A stretch of 64,000 nucleotides of DNA from Stenotrophomonas ginsengisoli (GTDB lineage: Bacteria; Pseudomonadota; Gammaproteobacteria; Xanthomonadales; Xanthomonadaceae). The position numbers and the translations under genes are program-made. How positions within the stretch are numbered: the stretch's first letter is position 1; each line of letters opens with the position of its first letter. The stretch is taken from assembly GCF_001431485.1 (NCBI RefSeq), contig NZ_LDJM01000025.1, positions 1-64,000 on the forward strand, in the 5' to 3' direction. Below the pieces are notes generated by a model. It had not been told where the DNA came from, did no database searches, and worked only from the letters and a program-made list of their open reading frames with translations. This document shows, one piece after another, positions 32,093 through 42,158 of this stretch.

Positions 32093-33598
32093 TCACTTCA
32101 GGCTGATGGTGGTGTTGACGCCGTGGCTGAGCGTGGAATCGTCGAACCAACGGGCGGTGACGGTCTTGGTCTGGGTGTAGAACAGCACCACCTGCTTGCC
32201 GTACGGGCCCAGGTCGCCAAGCTTGGAGGCGCGCGAACCGGTGAAGGAGAACAGCGGCACCGGCACCGGGATCGGCACGTTGATGCCCACCTGGCCCACA
32301 TCGATCTCTTCCTGGAACTTGCGCGCCGCCGCACCGGACTGGGTGAACACCGCCGTGCCATTGCCGTTGGGGTTGGCGTTGATCATGGCAATCGCCTCGT
32401 CCAGGGTTTCGGCTTCCAGGATCACCAGCACCGGCCCGAAGATTTCTTCCTGGTAGATGCGCATGTCAGTGGCCACACCGGCAAAGATGGTCGGGCCGAT
32501 GAAGTTGCCGCTCTCAAAGCCCGGCACCTGCGGGTTGCGACCGTCCAGCACCAGCCGTGCGCCCTGCTCCACGCCCGAGGCAATCAGCCCTTCGATGCGG
32601 CTGCGCGCGGCGCAGGAAATCACCGGGCCCACGTCCACGCCCGGCGCATTGCCCGGGCCGACCTTGAGGGTCTTGGCCTTTTCCACCAGCTCATCCACCC
32701 AACCGCGCGCCTCGCCCACCAGCACCAGGGTGGAGGCGGCCATGCAACGCTGGCCCGCCGCACCGAAGGCTGCGCCAGCCAGGGCATTGAGGGTCTGCTC
32801 CTTGTTCGCATCGGGCAGCACCACGGCATGGTTCTTGGCGCCCATCATGCACTGCACGCGCTTGCCGGCCAGCGATGCACGGTTGTAGACATGGGTGCCC
32901 ACGGCGGTGGAGCCGACAAAGGAAATGGCCTGGATGTCCGGGTGGTCACAGATCGCATTGACCACGTCCTTGCCGCCATGGACCACGTTGAGCACGCCCT
33001 TGGGAATGCCGGCCTCCAGTGCCAGCTCGACCAGGCGCATGGTCACCATCGGGTCCTGTTCGGAGGGCTTGAGCAGGAACGTGTTGCCGGTGGCAATGGC
33101 CATCGGGAACATCCACAGCGGGATCATCGCCGGGAAATTGAACGGGGTGATGCCGGCGCACACGCCCAGCGGCTGCATCAGGGTGTAGGTGTCCACGCCG
33201 TTGGCCACGTTGTTGGCCAGCTCGCCCAGCTGCAGGTTGCCGATCGAGGCGGCGTGTTCCACCACTTCCAGGCCACGGAACACATCGCCCTCGGCATCGG
33301 GCAGGGTCTTGCCCTGCTCGGCGCTGAGCAGTGCGGCCAGCTCGGGCATGTGCTCGCGGATCAGCTGCTGGTACTTCAGGAAGATGCGTGCACGGGTGCC
33401 GATCGGGGTCTTGCGCCAGGTCTTGAACGCCTCCTTGGCCGAAGCCACCGCCGCATCCACCTCGCCCATGGTGGCCATCGGCACCTGGGCCAGCACCTGC
33501 TGGGTGGCCGGGTTGACCACGTCCTGCCACTGGCTGCAGGCGGACTGGACAAACTCACCATCGATCAACAGGGCAATGCGGGGCGTGCTGGTGCTCAT
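32093..33598 (-). CDS. mmsA: Methylmalonate-semialdehyde dehydrogenase (CoA-acylating)
   Basis: Converts methylmalonate semialdehyde to propionyl-CoA, last step of valine breakdown and also used for thymine-type degradation. The 501-residue aldehyde dehydrogenase has [21 protein letters not shown], the NAD-binding [13 protein letters not shown], the catalytic cysteine in AGQRCMAAS and [10 protein letters not shown]. First gene of an eight-gene minus-strand operon. Its start is 112 bp from the divergent regulator. Confidence 0.95.
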   Translation of the reverse strand: MSTSTPRIALLIDGEFVQSACSQWQDVVNPATQQVLAQVPMATMGEVDAAVASAKEAFKTWRKTPIGTRARIFLKYQQLIREHMPELAALLSAEQGKTLPDAEGDVFRGLEVVEHAASIGNLQLGELANNVANGVDTYTLMQPLGVCAGITPFNFPAMIPLWMFPMAIATGNTFLLKPSEQDPMVTMRLVELALEAGIPKGVLNVVHGGKDVVNAICDHPDIQAISFVGSTAVGTHVYNRASLAGKRVQCMMGAKNHAVVLPDANKEQTLNALAGAAFGAAGQRCMAASTLVLVGEARGWVDELVEKAKTLKVGPGNAPGVDVGPVISCAARSRIEGLIASGVEQGARLVLDGRNPQVPGFESGNFIGPTIFAGVATDMRIYQEEIFGPVLVILEAETLDEAIAMINANPNGNGTAVFTQSGAAARKFQEEIDVGQVGINVPIPVPVPLFSFTGSRASKLGDLGPYGKQVVLFYTQTKTVTARWFDDSTLSHGVNTTISLK

Positions 33599-33631
33599 GG
33601 AAATCCCGGTACATGTGAAAGGTGATTTGCA

Positions 33632-33718
33632 TTATTCACAAGCAAGGCGAGCGCAAAGCCGTCTAATCCGCTTAATATCGCCAACCACCGCCACGAAATT
33701 TGCCAATTTTGTGAATAA
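33632..33718. promoter_or_regulatory. Candidate operator pair between mmsA and its divergent regulator
   Basis: A perfect 10-bp inverted repeat, TTATTCACAA (33632-33641) and TTGTGAATAA (33709-33718), has its arms 67 bp apart. Each arm adjoins a TTTGC element (ATTTGC before the left arm, ATTTGCC before the right). The right arm overlaps the GTG start of the regulator and the left lies 34 bp upstream of mmsA. This fits looping or double-site control of both genes, with autoregulation. Confidence 0.55.
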
Positions 33719-35078
33719 CAGTCGCCACACCCCGCTCGGCCTGCGCCTGGCCCAGCTGCGCAAGCGGGCCGGCTACAGCCAGGCCCGCCTGGCCCAGGCG
33801 CTGGCAATATCGCCCAGCTACCTCAATCAGATCGAAAAGAACAAGCGCCCGCTTACCGCCGACATCCAGCAGCGCCTGGCCCAGGTGCTGGGCAACATTG
33901 CCGAGCTGTTTGACAGCGACCAGCCGGCCGCGCTGCAGGAGTCCCTGGCCCAGACCTTCCGCGACCTCGGCCTGGCCGAGATCAGCGCCCAGGAGCTGCG
34001 CGCTCTGGCCGGCAACCTGCCCCAGGTGGGCCAGGTCCTGCTCGATCTGCACCGCCAGCATCTGGCCCTGCGCGAGCATGCCGCTGCACTGGAGTTCCGC
34101 CTCGGTGCGCCGGAAGCCGGCCAGCACCTGCCGGCCAGCGACCAGGTGCGGGACTTCTTCAACCGCATGCACAACCACATTCCCGAGCTGGATGACCTGG
34201 CCGAGCAACTGTGCGCCGAATGGAACCTGGTGCCCGGCAACATGGCCCCGCGCCTGCGCCAGTTGCTGGCCGACCGCCACGGGGTGCTGACCGAACTGAT
34301 GCCGCAGCACATCGGCCGCGAAAAGCGCCAGCTCGATGGAGGCAGGCGCGTGCTGTGGATTCCCGATTATCTGGAACCGGGCCAGCAGGCCTTCCAGATG
34401 GCCGCCGAACTGGCCCTGCAGGGCTACAGCGCCCAGATCGATGCCGTGATTGCGCGCACCGGCTTCAGCGACCCGGCGCAGCTGGCCCAGGCCCGCATCG
34501 GCCTGTCCAATTACTTTGCCGGCGCCCTGGTGATGCCCTACCGGCACTTCCTGCAGGCCGCCGAGCACAGCCAGTACGACATCGAACGCCTGGCCCAGCA
34601 GTTCGGCGTCGGCTTTGAAGCGGTATGCCACCGCCTGAGCACCCTGGCCCGCCGCGGCGCCAGCGGCCTGCCGCTGTTCTTCATCCGCGTTGACCGTGCC
34701 GGCAACATCTCCAAGCGCCATTCGGCCACTGACTTCCACTTCTCCCAGGTCGGCGGCTCCTGCCCGCTGTGGATCATCTACGAGGCCTTCAACCAGCCCG
34801 GACGCATCCTCACCCAGGTCGCGCGCATGCCCGATGGCCGGCGCTATTTCTGGCTGGCCCGCCAGGTCTCCAGCGGCCCGGTCGGCCACGGCCAGCCACG
34901 CAAGACCTTCGCCGTGGCCCTGGGCTGTGAGCTGCAGCACGCCGACCGCCTGGTCTACGCCCGCGGCCTGGATACCCAGAACCCCGGCAATGCCGTGCCC
35001 ATCGGCCCCGGCTGCCGCGTCTGCCCGCGTGAAGACTGCATGCAACGTGCTTTTGCCTCCCTGCCCGGCCCAAACTAA
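33711..35078 (+). CDS. XRE/ImmA-IrrE-type transcriptional regulator, ScfR/RamB-like
   Basis: A 455-residue regulator. Residues about 5-70 are an XRE helix-turn-helix (LRLAQLRKRAGYSQARLAQAL, SPSYLNQIEKNKRPL). The middle shows an IrrE/ImmA-like region, and the C-terminal part (HFSQVGGSCPLWIIYEAF, with CRVCPREDC near the end) is the domain typical of short-chain fatty acid regulators such as ScfR and RamB. These relatives sense acyl-CoA and control acetate or propionate use. GTG 33711 is the only good start. The divergent operon ends at propionyl-CoA, so it is the obvious target (inference). Confidence 0.85.
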   Translation: MNNSRHTPLGLRLAQLRKRAGYSQARLAQALAISPSYLNQIEKNKRPLTADIQQRLAQVLGNIAELFDSDQPAALQESLAQTFRDLGLAEISAQELRALAGNLPQVGQVLLDLHRQHLALREHAAALEFRLGAPEAGQHLPASDQVRDFFNRMHNHIPELDDLAEQLCAEWNLVPGNMAPRLRQLLADRHGVLTELMPQHIGREKRQLDGGRRVLWIPDYLEPGQQAFQMAAELALQGYSAQIDAVIARTGFSDPAQLAQARIGLSNYFAGALVMPYRHFLQAAEHSQYDIERLAQQFGVGFEAVCHRLSTLARRGASGLPLFFIRVDRAGNISKRHSATDFHFSQVGGSCPLWIIYEAFNQPGRILTQVARMPDGRRYFWLARQVSSGPVGHGQPRKTFAVALGCELQHADRLVYARGLDTQNPGNAVPIGPGCRVCPREDCMQRAFASLPGPN

Positions 35079-35430
35079 GCGCCGTCACCACCAGTGCAGC
35101 AGCCGGGCGCAGTACGCAACAACGTTGGCACGACACGAACCTGCATCCCCCCTGCTGCCGGGAGTGAACTCCTATTGATCAATCCCGGTGCTGATTCGAT
35201 GATCCCAGTGATCCAGCCGGCTGATGCCATAGTGCTCGACACAAGCGCATCGTCATCCGACGGCGATGGCTCTGTTTGATCAACACTGGCGTGGGGCAGC
35301 AGATCAAAGCGCTGCAACAGGGTGGCGCCGCCATCTATCCGGCGGCAATATCTATCTGCGCACCAGAGACATGGTTTCAACTAGCTGCGGGGGATGTCTC
35401 CGCAGGACGCGGTTTCACAGGGGGAAATGG
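35079..35430. other. Intergenic stretch without a recognised gene
   Basis: About 350 bp between the regulator and the lipoprotein gene. Short open frames on both strands (for example plus 35094-35279) show no recognisable domain, signal sequence or good ribosome site. The promoter of the lipoprotein gene should lie here; AGGGGGA precedes its ATG. Confidence 0.5.
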
Positions 35431-36102
35431 ATGAACATCAAGACGGTCTCACTTCTGGCGGTACTGGCCCTCACCAGCTGTGCCTCATCGAGCGTACTGG
35501 TTGGCACACAACGCGCTCCCATCGATCCATCACAGGTCAGGATCTACCTGGACCCGCCCCCGAGTTACGAGAAAGTGGCGCTCCTGGACGCCGGCAGCCG
35601 CAACTCCTGGGCTGTCACCGACCAGGGAAAAACCAACAAAGTCATGGAGCGGCTCAAGGCCGAAGCAGCTGAACTGGGCGCCAACGGCATTCTTATCGGC
35701 GGGCTGGGTGATCAGCAAATCGGCTCGGTCGGGTCTGGCCAGGCGTGGGGCTACGGCAACACGGCATACGGCTTCGGCGTGAGCAGCGGCGTATTCCAAA
35801 AAAAGGGCGCCGGCTTGGCCATCTATGTGATTGATGCCGGACAGGCGCAGATCGTCACGCAGCCCCAGGCGGCAGCCACGCCACCTACTACTGCCCAAAC
35901 CCAGTACCAGGCGCCGCAGCAGCAAGCGCCACAAGCAGCGGCAGCCCCGCAGCCGGCGGCCCAAGGTGCTTCTGGGTGGCGCGCGTGGGGTACTCCGACA
36001 GCCCCGAATGCACCAAAGGCCCTGTACCGCTGCCTGGCCAGTGATGGCAGCCAGGTAGTGACCGAGACGGCTGCGGCCGGCTGCACCGTCATCACCCCAT
36101 GA
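35431..36102 (+). CDS. Predicted lipoprotein of unknown function
   Basis: A 223-residue precursor whose signal peptide ends in a lipobox, LALTSC, with the modified Cys near residue 15. The middle (VMERLKAEAAELGANGILIGG) resembles a RcsF/DUF4156-like lipoprotein pattern. A Gly-rich region follows (GSGQAWGYGNTAYGFGVSSG), then a low-complexity Gln/Ala/Pro linker (about residues 145-180) and a short C-terminal piece with two Cys. ATG 35431 is chosen because of the signal peptide and an AGGGGGA ribosome site. The linker suggests it spans between membrane and another surface; the function is unknown. Confidence 0.75.
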   Translation: MNIKTVSLLAVLALTSCASSSVLVGTQRAPIDPSQVRIYLDPPPSYEKVALLDAGSRNSWAVTDQGKTNKVMERLKAEAAELGANGILIGGLGDQQIGSVGSGQAWGYGNTAYGFGVSSGVFQKKGAGLAIYVIDAGQAQIVTQPQAAATPPTTAQTQYQAPQQQAPQAAAAPQPAAQGASGWRAWGTPTAPNAPKALYRCLASDGSQVVTETAAAGCTVITP

Positions 36103-36213
36103 GTTGGAAGGCGCGGCGGTCAAATGCCGCGCCGACCACAGGATCACGGTGACGCCAGCAAGCCCTTTCGAGATGGCCTCGGTCTTTTCGTGTAGCTACT
36201 GCCGTTGGTAAAC

Positions 36214-36239
36214 AAAAGCCCCGTATTTGCGGGGTTTTT
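36214..36239. terminator. Intrinsic terminator after the lipoprotein gene
   Basis: AAAAGCCCCG (36214-36223) pairs with CGGGGTTTTT (36230-36239) across a 6-nt loop. With A and T runs on both sides it can work for the lipoprotein gene (plus) and the antitoxin gene (minus). Confidence 0.8.
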
Positions 36240-36270
36240 GTGAGATTCGCTGGCGCAATTCACTCATCGA

Positions 36271-36639
36271 TTAACCGCAAGCCGACATACGCTCGCGTTC
36301 AATGAAGGCCTGCACAGGCGGGCTGGACTCATCACTGGACTGTGCATCGCGCATCTTTGCATCCAGGTCGGCCACAATCTGCTGAAGCTCTGAGCGCGCA
36401 AAGCGCGTCAAAAGATCTCGCACCATCGGCTGGTACGCAATCCCATGGTGTTCGGCAATCATCTTCAAGGTTTCGATCAAAGTTGCAGGCAAACGAATGG
36501 AAACCAGCTTCATCGCCATCCCCTGATTGAATGCTTCATGGATGGCGTCAGAAGCTACTACCACGTGCTCATCACTGCGCCCGTACTCGCCGTTCTCCCA
36601 CTTTTCGTTAATTGCTTCGTCGTGGGTGCGCGTATTCAT
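36271..36639 (-). CDS. Antitoxin with ribbon-helix-helix domain (BrnA/CopG-like)
   Basis: A 122-residue protein. Residues 12-30 (NEKWENGEYGRSDEHVVVAS) form the toxin-contact-type N-terminal segment of BrnA-like antitoxins. The core MKLVSIRLPATLIETLKMIA with the following YQPMVRDLLTRF is a ribbon-helix-helix DNA-binding fold. It begins 10 bp after the toxin gene, giving a toxin-first operon as in brnTA and higBA. It probably represses its own promoter through the palindromes upstream of the toxin. It lies in an accessory patch near a tRNA gene. Confidence 0.78.
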   Translation of the reverse strand: MNTRTHDEAINEKWENGEYGRSDEHVVVASDAIHEAFNQGMAMKLVSIRLPATLIETLKMIAEHHGIAYQPMVRDLLTRFARSELQQIVADLDAKMRDAQSSDESSPPVQAFIERERMSACG

Positions 36640-36649
36640 TGTTCTTCCC

Positions 36650-36946
36650 TCAAAAGTCGGTTGGTTGCCCATGCTTGCGGTAGATCGCAAGTTCCACTTC
36701 ATTCGGTGGATAGCATGTCCGCAGATAGAAATCGCCATTGGGAACAAAGCACACTTTGAGCAGCCTCCCCTTGTTGGTGGGGGAGATGAACCAAAGTGTG
36801 GCCGGGTCAGTCCTGTGATCTTCCCGGTTGTCGGTAAGTAGCTTGCCTGTGATGTTCGAGAAGCACTGGTGAACTTCTTGTTCAGTGACACCATGCTTTT
36901 GAGACAGCTTGGCCAAGATTGCTGGCGGAATGATGATCACAGCCAT
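36650..36946 (-). CDS. Putative type II toxin
   Basis: A 98-residue basic protein, MAVIIIPPAILAKLSQKHGV at the start, then EQEVHQCFSN and a beta-rich C-terminal half (GRLLKVCFVPNGDFYLRTCY, then PPNEVELAIYRKHG). The pattern of an N-terminal helix pair and a C-terminal sheet resembles BrnT/RelE-superfamily ribonuclease toxins, although close relatives are often given an unrelated ADP-ribosyl hydrolase name. Assignment rests mostly on the neighbour antitoxin 10 bp downstream. ATG 36946 is preferred; 36958 adds 4 residues. Confidence 0.65.
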   Translation of the reverse strand: MAVIIIPPAILAKLSQKHGVTEQEVHQCFSNITGKLLTDNREDHRTDPATLWFISPTNKGRLLKVCFVPNGDFYLRTCYPPNEVELAIYRKHGQPTDF

Positions 36947-36989
36947 GCACCACCTCATCTGCGAGCCATCAGCTTACACACCTACCACC

Positions 36990-37055
36990 GTATATACAAC
37001 GACAATTGTTACCACCATTGAGGATTGGCTCACAGTCCCATCGACTGTACATACA
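36990..37055 (-). promoter_or_regulatory. Palindromes in the toxin-antitoxin promoter region
   Basis: Three short dyads lie upstream of the toxin gene: GTATATAC (36990-36997), ACAATTGT (37002-37009) and CTGTA-CA-TACAG (37045-37056). They are suitable sites for a ribbon-helix-helix antitoxin dimer. The stretch is clearly AT-richer than the flanking core genes. Confidence 0.45.
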
Positions 37056-37088
37056 GCAAACAACAGGACGGGGCCGAAACGGCCAGCC

Positions 37089-37505
37089 CTACCCCACGTG
37101 CCTGGCCCAATGCGGCTCGCTCACGATGGCGATCGGGTGGCCCTCATCGCGCAGGCTCACCGCCTTCAGGATCTTGGTACCGGCGTTGCTGTTGATCCAG
37201 TCACGCGAGCCCAGCTCGCCGATCACCAAGTAGCGCGTCTTCTTCTTCGAGCTTGAGCCAATCAGCCCGCCCCGCTCCTCGATGGCTTGGTGCACCAGCG
37301 AGCGGAAGCCGAAGGCGAATGTGGCCGTCACCACGAACAGCGCCCCGCTGTGCTCGATCACCGGGTGCGGCTCGATCACCGGCAGGCTGATGGAGAGCGA
37401 TGCCGTCTGCCCGCGCGCATCGAAGGCCTCGCCGCCCAAGAAGCGGATCAGCGTCTCGTGTAGGTCCGCCGATTCGTTCTGGTCGATCACCCCGTCCTGC
37501 AGGAT
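37089..37505 (-). pseudogene. BRCT-domain protein, 5'-truncated remnant
   Basis: The C-terminal part of a BRCT-domain protein: FVVTATFAFGFRSLVHQAIE, then TRYLVIGELGSRDWINSN and ILKAVSLRDEGHPIAIVSEPHW, the pattern of NAD-ligase-type BRCT proteins. Homology continues upstream of the GTG at 37490 (ILQDG before VIDQNESADLHET) and then meets a TAG at 37506-37508, beyond which no related frame is seen. Family members carry about 150 more residues at the N-terminus, so the gene is probably cut by a rearrangement near 37510. It may still yield a short protein from the GTG. Confidence 0.6.
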
Positions 37506-37643
37506 CTAGGCCACCTGAATCAATGAGCAAATCTAGGCACTTATGGGCAGCACCGCCTCGGCGGACACGAGCAACCGTGGCAATAAGTCGCCCCCGGCAT
37601 CAAACTGCCGAGCAATGGATAGGGTGTAAATAGGGTGCGCAAC
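37506..37643. other. Intergenic stretch next to tRNA-Pro
   Basis: Non-coding sequence between the truncated BRCT gene and the tRNA terminator. It holds no gene that can be recognised. The rearrangement breakpoint of the BRCT gene lies at its left edge. Confidence 0.4.
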
Positions 37644-37676
37644 GAAAAAAGGCTCACAGCGTTAGCTGTAAGCCTT
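37644..37676 (-). terminator. Terminator of tRNA-Pro
   Basis: On the minus strand AAAGGCTTACAGC (37676-37664) and GCTGTGAGCCTTT (37660-37648) pair with one G-T, 4-nt loop, followed by a T-run. It lies 18 nt past the tRNA 3' end. Confidence 0.8.
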
Positions 37677-37694
37677 TGATCTTGTTTAGCAAGT

Positions 37695-37771
37695 TGGTCG
37701 GGACGGCCGGATTCGAACCGACGACCCTCTGCCCCCCAGGCAGATGCGCTACCAGGCTGCGCTACGCCCCG
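37695..37771 (-). tRNA. tRNA-Pro, anticodon GGG
   Basis: A 77-nt cloverleaf: acceptor stem CGGGGCG/CGTCCCG with encoded ACCA 3' end, D arm GTAGCGCAGCCTGGTAGCGC, anticodon stem TCTGC/GCAGA with loop CTGGGGG (anticodon GGG), and T arm with GGTTCGAATCC. It decodes CCC and CCU proline codons. Confidence 0.96.
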
Positions 37772-37860
37772 TAACTTGCTTGCCTGGCGAATCTACCGCC
37801 GGGCAGACGGCCATTATAGGTAGTGAAGAGTGGCTTGACCAGTCTTTTCCACCGGTAATT

Positions 37861-38217
37861 TCAACGCTTGAGCATCTGCAGCACTTCTTCCAGCTCCATG
37901 CGCACCTGGCGCACGATCTGCTGGCTGATGGCCGATTCCTGCTTGCCTTCGGTGCCTTCCAGACGCTGGCGGGCACCACCGATGGTGTAGCCCTGTTCGT
38001 AGAGCAGGCTGCGGATCTGGCGCACCATCAGCACATCATGGCGCTGGTAGTAACGCCGGTTGCCACGGCGCTTGACCGGGTCCAGCGAGGGAAACTCGGT
38101 TTCCCAGTAGCGCAGCACATGCTGCTTGACGTCACACAGTTCGGCTACTTCACCGATGGTGAAGTAGCGCTTGGCCGGGATCGGCGGCAGTTCGCGGTTA
38201 CTGCCCGGATCCAGCAT
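37861..38217 (-). CDS. MerR family transcriptional regulator
   Basis: A 118-residue MerR-type protein: [20 protein letters not shown] with [10 protein letters not shown] and [18 protein letters not shown] form the winged helix-turn-helix, followed by a short coiled-coil end ([11 protein letters not shown]). There is no effector domain or metal-binding cysteine cluster. Its start lies inside the 3' end of ihfA (20-bp overlap), a position conserved across gammaproteobacteria. The targets are unknown. Confidence 0.9.
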   Translation of the reverse strand: MLDPGSNRELPPIPAKRYFTIGEVAELCDVKQHVLRYWETEFPSLDPVKRRGNRRYYQRHDVLMVRQIRSLLYEQGYTIGGARQRLEGTEGKQESAISQQIVRQVRMELEEVLQMLKR

Positions 38218-38497
38218 AGGCCTCCACCCTTTCCTTGAGCTTCTGCCCCGGGCGGAAGGTCACCACGGTGCGGGCGCAAATGGGGATTTCCTCACCGGTC
38301 TTCGGGTTCCGGCCTGGCCGCTGGTTCTTGCGGCGCAGGTCGAAATTACCGAAACCAGACAGCTTGACCTGCTGTCCCTGCTCCAGCGACTGACGCAACA
38401 CGTCAAAGAACGCGTCAACGAATTCCTTGGCTTCGCGCTTGTTCAGGCCGACTTCGTCAAACAGACGCTCGGCCATCTCCGCTTTGGTCAACGCCAT
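38198..38497 (-). CDS. ihfA: Integration host factor alpha subunit
   Basis: DNA-bending protein of the HU/IHF family, 99 residues. It shows [41 protein letters not shown] with the beta-arm proline that intercalates DNA, and [20 protein letters not shown]. It pairs with IhfB to form IHF. It lies 21 bp after pheT, the usual pheST-ihfA order, and overlaps the MerR gene. Confidence 0.97.
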   Translation of the reverse strand: MALTKAEMAERLFDEVGLNKREAKEFVDAFFDVLRQSLEQGQQVKLSGFGNFDLRRKNQRPGRNPKTGEEIPICARTVVTFRPGQKLKERVEAYAGSGQ

Positions 38498-38518
38498 CCA
38501 CTCACTCCCCGCCGGTGG

Positions 38519-40897
38519 TCAGGCGCGCATGCGCGCCTGGTGTTGTTGCTCGATCGCAGCGACGGCGGCGCTAACCACCGGCTCGATATCGGCATCGCTG
38601 AGCGTGCGCGAGCCGTGCTGCAAAATCAAGCCCATGGCCAGGCTCTTGTAGCCCGGCTCCACGCCCTGGCCGACATAACGGTCGAACAGCACCACGTCGC
38701 GCAGCAGTTCGCCACCGGCCGCCAGCGCGGTGGCGCGCAGGTCCGCCCAGGCCACCTGGCCCGGCACCAGGAAGGCCAGGTCGCGGCGTACCGACGGGAA
38801 ACGCGAAACGCCAGCGGACTGCGGCAGGGCACGCACCAGCAGCGTGTCCAGGTCCAGTTCGAAGGCATACACCTCCACATCGATGTCCAGCTGCTGGGCC
38901 AGGGCCGGGTGCAGCTGGCCGATCCAGCCGATGCACACGCCATCGCGCAGCACGTCGGCCGAGCGGCCCGGGTGGCCATAGCCACGGCTGGACGGCACGA
39001 AGCTGAGCTGGGCACCGCTGGCCGCGGCCAGGGCTTCCAGATCACCCTTGATGTCGTGGAAATCGACCTTGCGTGCGGCCACACCCCACTGCAGGGCCAG
39101 GGCATCACCGCAGACCACGGCGGCAACCCGGCGGGTTTCCGGCGGCGCCTCGCCAGCAACGGCCGGGGCATGGAACACGCGGCCCAGTTCGAAGGCGCGC
39201 ACGCGGCCGGCCTGACGGGCCACATTGCGGCCCAGTGCGGCGACCAGGCCCGGCAGCAGCGACGGACGCATCACCGCCAGTTCGGCCGACAACGGATTGG
39301 CCAGGGCCACCTGCCCTTCGTTCAAGCCCCAGGCCTGCAACCAGGCGGCATCGACGAAGGCGAAGTTGATGTTTTCCAGCATGCCGCGGGCGACCAGCTG
39401 ACGGCGCACTGTGGCCTGGTCCAGCACCGTTTCACTGCCTGCGGCAATGCGCGCGGCACCGGCCGGCAAGGTGGTCGGAATGCGGTCGTAGCCATGGATG
39501 CGGGCCAGTTCCTCGATCAGGTCCTCTTCGATGGCGATATCGAAGCGACTGCTCGGCGCGGTGACCTGCCAACCCTCGGCCGTGGCCACCACGTCCATGC
39601 CCAGGGCACGCAGGATGCGCTGCACCTCGGCATCGTCGATGGCCATACCCAGCACGCGGGCAATGCGTGCACGGCGCAGGCCGATGGCCTGCGGCAGCGG
39701 CAGCGCGTCGGCCACGTCGGTGACCTGCACCGGGCCGGCCTGGCCACCGGCCAGCTGCAGCAGCAGCGCGGTGGCGTATTCAATGGCAGTTGCCGGCAGC
39801 TGCGGATCCACACCACGCTCGAAGCGGTGGCTGGCATCGGTGTGCAGGCCCAGCTTGCGGCCACGGCCCATGATCGCGGCCGGGGCAAAGTGCGCTGCCT
39901 CCAGGTAGACCTCGGTGGTGGCATCGGTGACGCGCGAATCAAAACCGCCCATCAGGCCTGCCAGGCCGACCGGCTTGTCGGCATCGGTGACCACCAGAAA
40001 GCGGTCATCCAGGGTGGCCTCGCGGCCATCGAGCAGCTTGATCTGCTCACCGCTGCGCGAGTAACGCACGCCGATCTGGCCGCTCAGGGTAGCCAGATCG
40101 TAGGCATGCATCGGCTGGCCCAGCTCGATCATCACGTACTGGGTGATGTCCACCAGCAGGCTGACCGGGCGAATGCCGGCGCGGCGCAGGCGCTCGGCCA
40201 TCCAGATCGGGGTGCTGGCAGCGGCGTTGACGCCAGTCACCACGCGGCCGGCAAAGCGCGGCGCATCGGTACCGGCGGCCAGGGTCACCGGCAGCACGCG
40301 GTCGATCACAGCCGGCACCGGCTGCGCATCAAAGGCAGTGACGGTGCTGCCGCAGGCGGCGGCCACGTCAAAGGCGATGCCACGCACGGAGAAGCAATCG
40401 GCGCGGTTGGGGGTCAGCTTGATCTCGATGCTGGCATCGGGCAGCTGCAGGTAATCGGCAATGGCCGTGCCCACCGGGGCATCGGCCGGCAGTTCGAGCA
40501 GGCCGGAGGCATCCTCGTCCAGGCCCAGCTCCTTGGCCGAGCACAACATACCGTTGGATTCGACACCGCGCAGCTTGGCGGCCTTGATCTTGAAGTCGCC
40601 AAAGGCGGCGCCAACCATGGCCAACGGCGCCACCAGGCCGGCACGGGCATTGGGCGCACCGCAGACAATCTGCAGCGGCGCCGGCAAGCCGGCATCGACC
40701 TGGCAGATCTGCAGGCGGTCGGCTTCCGGGTGGCGCTCGGCGCTGATGATGCGCGCCACCACCACATGCTCCAGGCCTTCGCCCAGTGCCGTGACCTCTT
40801 CCACTTCCAGGCCGATGGCAGTGAGCACGGCGGAAAGTTCATCGCGCGATGCCGTCACCTGGACGTGGCTGCGCAGCCAATTTTCGGAGAATTTCAT
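38519..40897 (-). CDS. pheT: Phenylalanine-tRNA ligase beta subunit
   Basis: The large subunit of the alpha2-beta2 PheRS, 792 residues. It has the N-terminal MKFSENWLRSHVQV, a tRNA-binding OB-like domain (VVARIISAERHPEADRLQIC), the B5 domain and the editing region, and a C-terminal ferredoxin-like anticodon-binding domain (FPSVRRDLAFLVP). It follows pheS by 76 bp and belongs to the long translation operon. Confidence 0.97.
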   Translation of the reverse strand: MKFSENWLRSHVQVTASRDELSAVLTAIGLEVEEVTALGEGLEHVVVARIISAERHPEADRLQICQVDAGLPAPLQIVCGAPNARAGLVAPLAMVGAAFGDFKIKAAKLRGVESNGMLCSAKELGLDEDASGLLELPADAPVGTAIADYLQLPDASIEIKLTPNRADCFSVRGIAFDVAAACGSTVTAFDAQPVPAVIDRVLPVTLAAGTDAPRFAGRVVTGVNAAASTPIWMAERLRRAGIRPVSLLVDITQYVMIELGQPMHAYDLATLSGQIGVRYSRSGEQIKLLDGREATLDDRFLVVTDADKPVGLAGLMGGFDSRVTDATTEVYLEAAHFAPAAIMGRGRKLGLHTDASHRFERGVDPQLPATAIEYATALLLQLAGGQAGPVQVTDVADALPLPQAIGLRRARIARVLGMAIDDAEVQRILRALGMDVVATAEGWQVTAPSSRFDIAIEEDLIEELARIHGYDRIPTTLPAGAARIAAGSETVLDQATVRRQLVARGMLENINFAFVDAAWLQAWGLNEGQVALANPLSAELAVMRPSLLPGLVAALGRNVARQAGRVRAFELGRVFHAPAVAGEAPPETRRVAAVVCGDALALQWGVAARKVDFHDIKGDLEALAAASGAQLSFVPSSRGYGHPGRSADVLRDGVCIGWIGQLHPALAQQLDIDVEVYAFELDLDTLLVRALPQSAGVSRFPSVRRDLAFLVPGQVAWADLRATALAAGGELLRDVVLFDRYVGQGVEPGYKSLAMGLILQHGSRTLSDADIEPVVSAAVAAIEQQHQARMRA

Positions 40898-40973
40898 GCT
40901 GGTTGGTTCTCAAGGGCAGGCCCTGGCCTGCCGTAGCTGTTCACCGGCCCGCAAGCGGGCCGCCCGCGGCTTG

Positions 40974-42105
<1,132 letters not shown>

Positions 42106-42158
42106 GTAGTTGCCTGTCCAGGGCCGTTGCCGCAAGGCAGCGACCCGTTGGCCAGGAC

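Noticed and set aside
35094-35279. Short open frames in the gap before the lipoprotein gene
   Set aside because: No ribosome site, no domain and frames on both strands; not enough to call a gene.
36650-36946. ADP-ribosyl-(dinitrogen reductase) hydrolase
   Set aside because: Small proteins of this look sometimes carry that name, but at 98 residues it is far too short for the enzyme, and the antitoxin neighbour supports a toxin.
38171-40936. Open frame of over 900 codons on the plus strand
   Set aside because: It is the antisense of pheT and neighbours. Its product is His/Gln/Gly-rich without domains, as expected from a high-GC gene read backwards.
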